Positions 5,730 through 6,392 of a DNA stretch of 6,392 bases are shown here, one piece after another. Source of the DNA: an uncultured Porphyromonadaceae bacterium (GTDB lineage: Bacteria; Bacteroidota; Bacteroidia; Bacteroidales; CAMTPD01). Made by a program: the position numbers and the translations under genes. Location: contig CAMTPD010000092.1 in the NCBI GenBank assembly GCA_947074265.1, positions 1 through 6,392 of the forward strand, given 5' to 3'. The notes beneath the pieces are model-generated. The model was not told where the DNA came from. It saw only the letters and a list, made by a program, of their open reading frames with translations, and ran no database searches. Numbering within the stretch: the stretch's first letter is position 1; every line of letters starts with the position of its first letter.

Positions 5730-5737
5730 CATATTTG
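5730..5737 (+). promoter_or_regulatory. Possible -7 element of the superoxide dismutase gene
   Basis: CATATTTG matches seven of eight positions of the -7 pattern; upstream only a poor TTTA (5708-5711) stands in for the -33 element. If used, the transcript would start near 5742, with a leader of about 120 bases to the ATG at 5865 or about 50 bases to the in-frame ATG at 5793. An imperfect palindrome, GTTCACA-N7-TGTGTAC, lies downstream at 5795-5815. The evidence is weak. Confidence 0.3.
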
Positions 5738-5864
5738 AAAACCTTTTTTGAAGATTCGATGTTATACTTACGAACTGCAAAATGTTACGATCATGTTCAC
5801 ATTTATGCTGTGTACGATGCTTTTAGCTTCGTCGCCTAATAATTACACACAAAATGATACTGTC

Positions 5865-6392
5865 ATGAAATTTGAATTACCAAAATTGCCGTATGCAAAC
5901 AATGCATTGGAACCTGTAATCAGTGAAGAGACAATCAACTTTCACTATGGCAAACACCATCAAGCTTATGTAAATAATTTGAATAATCTTATTCAAAGCA
6001 CAAAGTTTGAAAATGCGGATTTGGTTACAATTATAAAAGAATCTGAAGGCCCTATTTTTAATAATGCTGCTCAGGTTTGGAATCATACTTTTTACTTCAA
6101 CTCATTTAAACCAAAAGGCGGAGGAGCTCCTAAAGGCAAACTAGCTGAAGCTATCAATGCAACATGGGGCTCGTTCGACAACTTTAAGAAAGAATTCAAT
6201 ACAGCGTCTACCAGTCTATTTGGTTCTGGTTGGGCATGGTTGGTAAAAGACAAAGATGGTAAACTATCCATCGTAAAAGAAAGTAATGCAGGTAATCCTC
6301 TTACAAAAGATCTTACTCCTATTCTTACTTTCGACGTATGGGAACATGCTTATTATCTTGACTATCAAAACAGACGTCCTGATCATGTTAAT
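5865..6392 (+). CDS. sodB: Iron-type superoxide dismutase, 3' end cut off
   Basis: The enzyme converts superoxide to oxygen and hydrogen peroxide. The 176 visible residues align without gaps to the remembered E. coli SodB N-terminus through DVWEHAYYLDYQNRR, so only about 17 residues are missing past the window end. Metal ligands H27, H74, D157 and H161 are in place within HYGKHH (27-32), WNHTFY (72-77) and DVWEHAYY (157-164). Q70 in NNAAQVWNH and the NAG at 141-143 point to the iron or cambialistic type rather than strict manganese. The ATG at 5865 gives the normal cytosolic N-terminus MKFELPKLPYA. However, the frame is open back to 5739, with ATGs at 5793, 5805 and 5817; the extension from 5793 starts MFTFMLCTMLLASS, which is hydrophobic. 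The gene is alone on plus, divergent from the small orphan gene. Confidence 0.96.
   Translation, partial: MKFELPKLPYANNALEPVISEETINFHYGKHHQAYVNNLNNLIQSTKFENADLVTIIKESEGPIFNNAAQVWNHTFYFNSFKPKGGGAPKGKLAEAINATWGSFDNFKKEFNTASTSLFGSGWAWLVKDKDGKLSIVKESNAGNPLTKDLTPILTFDVWEHAYYLDYQNRRPDHVN

Noticed and set aside
5877..6086. 69-codon open frame on minus within superoxide dismutase
   Set aside because: It is antisense to metal-binding parts of a clearly recognised protein.

Overview
The window looks like chromosomal DNA from a member of the Bacteroidales (Bacteroides, Parabacteroides, Dysgonomonas or a close relative). The reasons are moderate GC with AT-rich gaps, no obvious Shine-Dalgarno sequences, several promoters of the Bacteroidota type (TTTG about 20 bases before TAnnTTTG), a beta-propeller lipoprotein of a kind common in this phylum, and closest remembered protein resemblance to Bacteroides proteins. 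The genus is not certain. I see no tRNA, rRNA, CRISPR array, insertion sequence or phage gene.

Layout: six of the seven genes lie on the minus strand; only superoxide dismutase at the right end is on plus. Reading in the direction of minus-strand transcription, from right to left: (1) a 67-residue orphan protein (5392-5595) with its own promoter, 5' hairpin, structured 3' UTR and terminator; (2) a beta-propeller lipoprotein (3853-5148); (3) a pyruvoyl-dependent arginine decarboxylase (2985-3521), closed by a strong terminator at 2914-2960; (4) endonuclease IV (nfo, 1987-2835) with a perfect-match promoter; (5) an ATP-grasp-like protein of unknown role (663-1913), separated from nfo by a 73-base gap that is mostly two hairpins; (6) a DPM1-like family 2 glycosyltransferase (1-514, cut by the window edge) with its own promoter. 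On the plus strand, Fe-type superoxide dismutase (5865 to the edge) is divergent from the small gene and also cut by the edge.

Functional links: this is mostly a row of independent housekeeping units. nfo and sod are both oxidative-damage genes but are far apart and not co-transcribed. The arginine decarboxylase makes agmatine, the first step of polyamine synthesis or acid adaptation. The likeliest multi-gene transcript is nfo with the ATP-grasp gene, because the latter has no visible promoter of its own.

The least explained parts are the small gene with its structured untranslated regions (5249-5667), the cluster of four AAACCTWA copies at 3711-3784, the strand-specific hairpin between nfo and the ATP-grasp gene, and the open in-frame hydrophobic extension ahead of the superoxide dismutase start. 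No clear new multi-gene system is visible.
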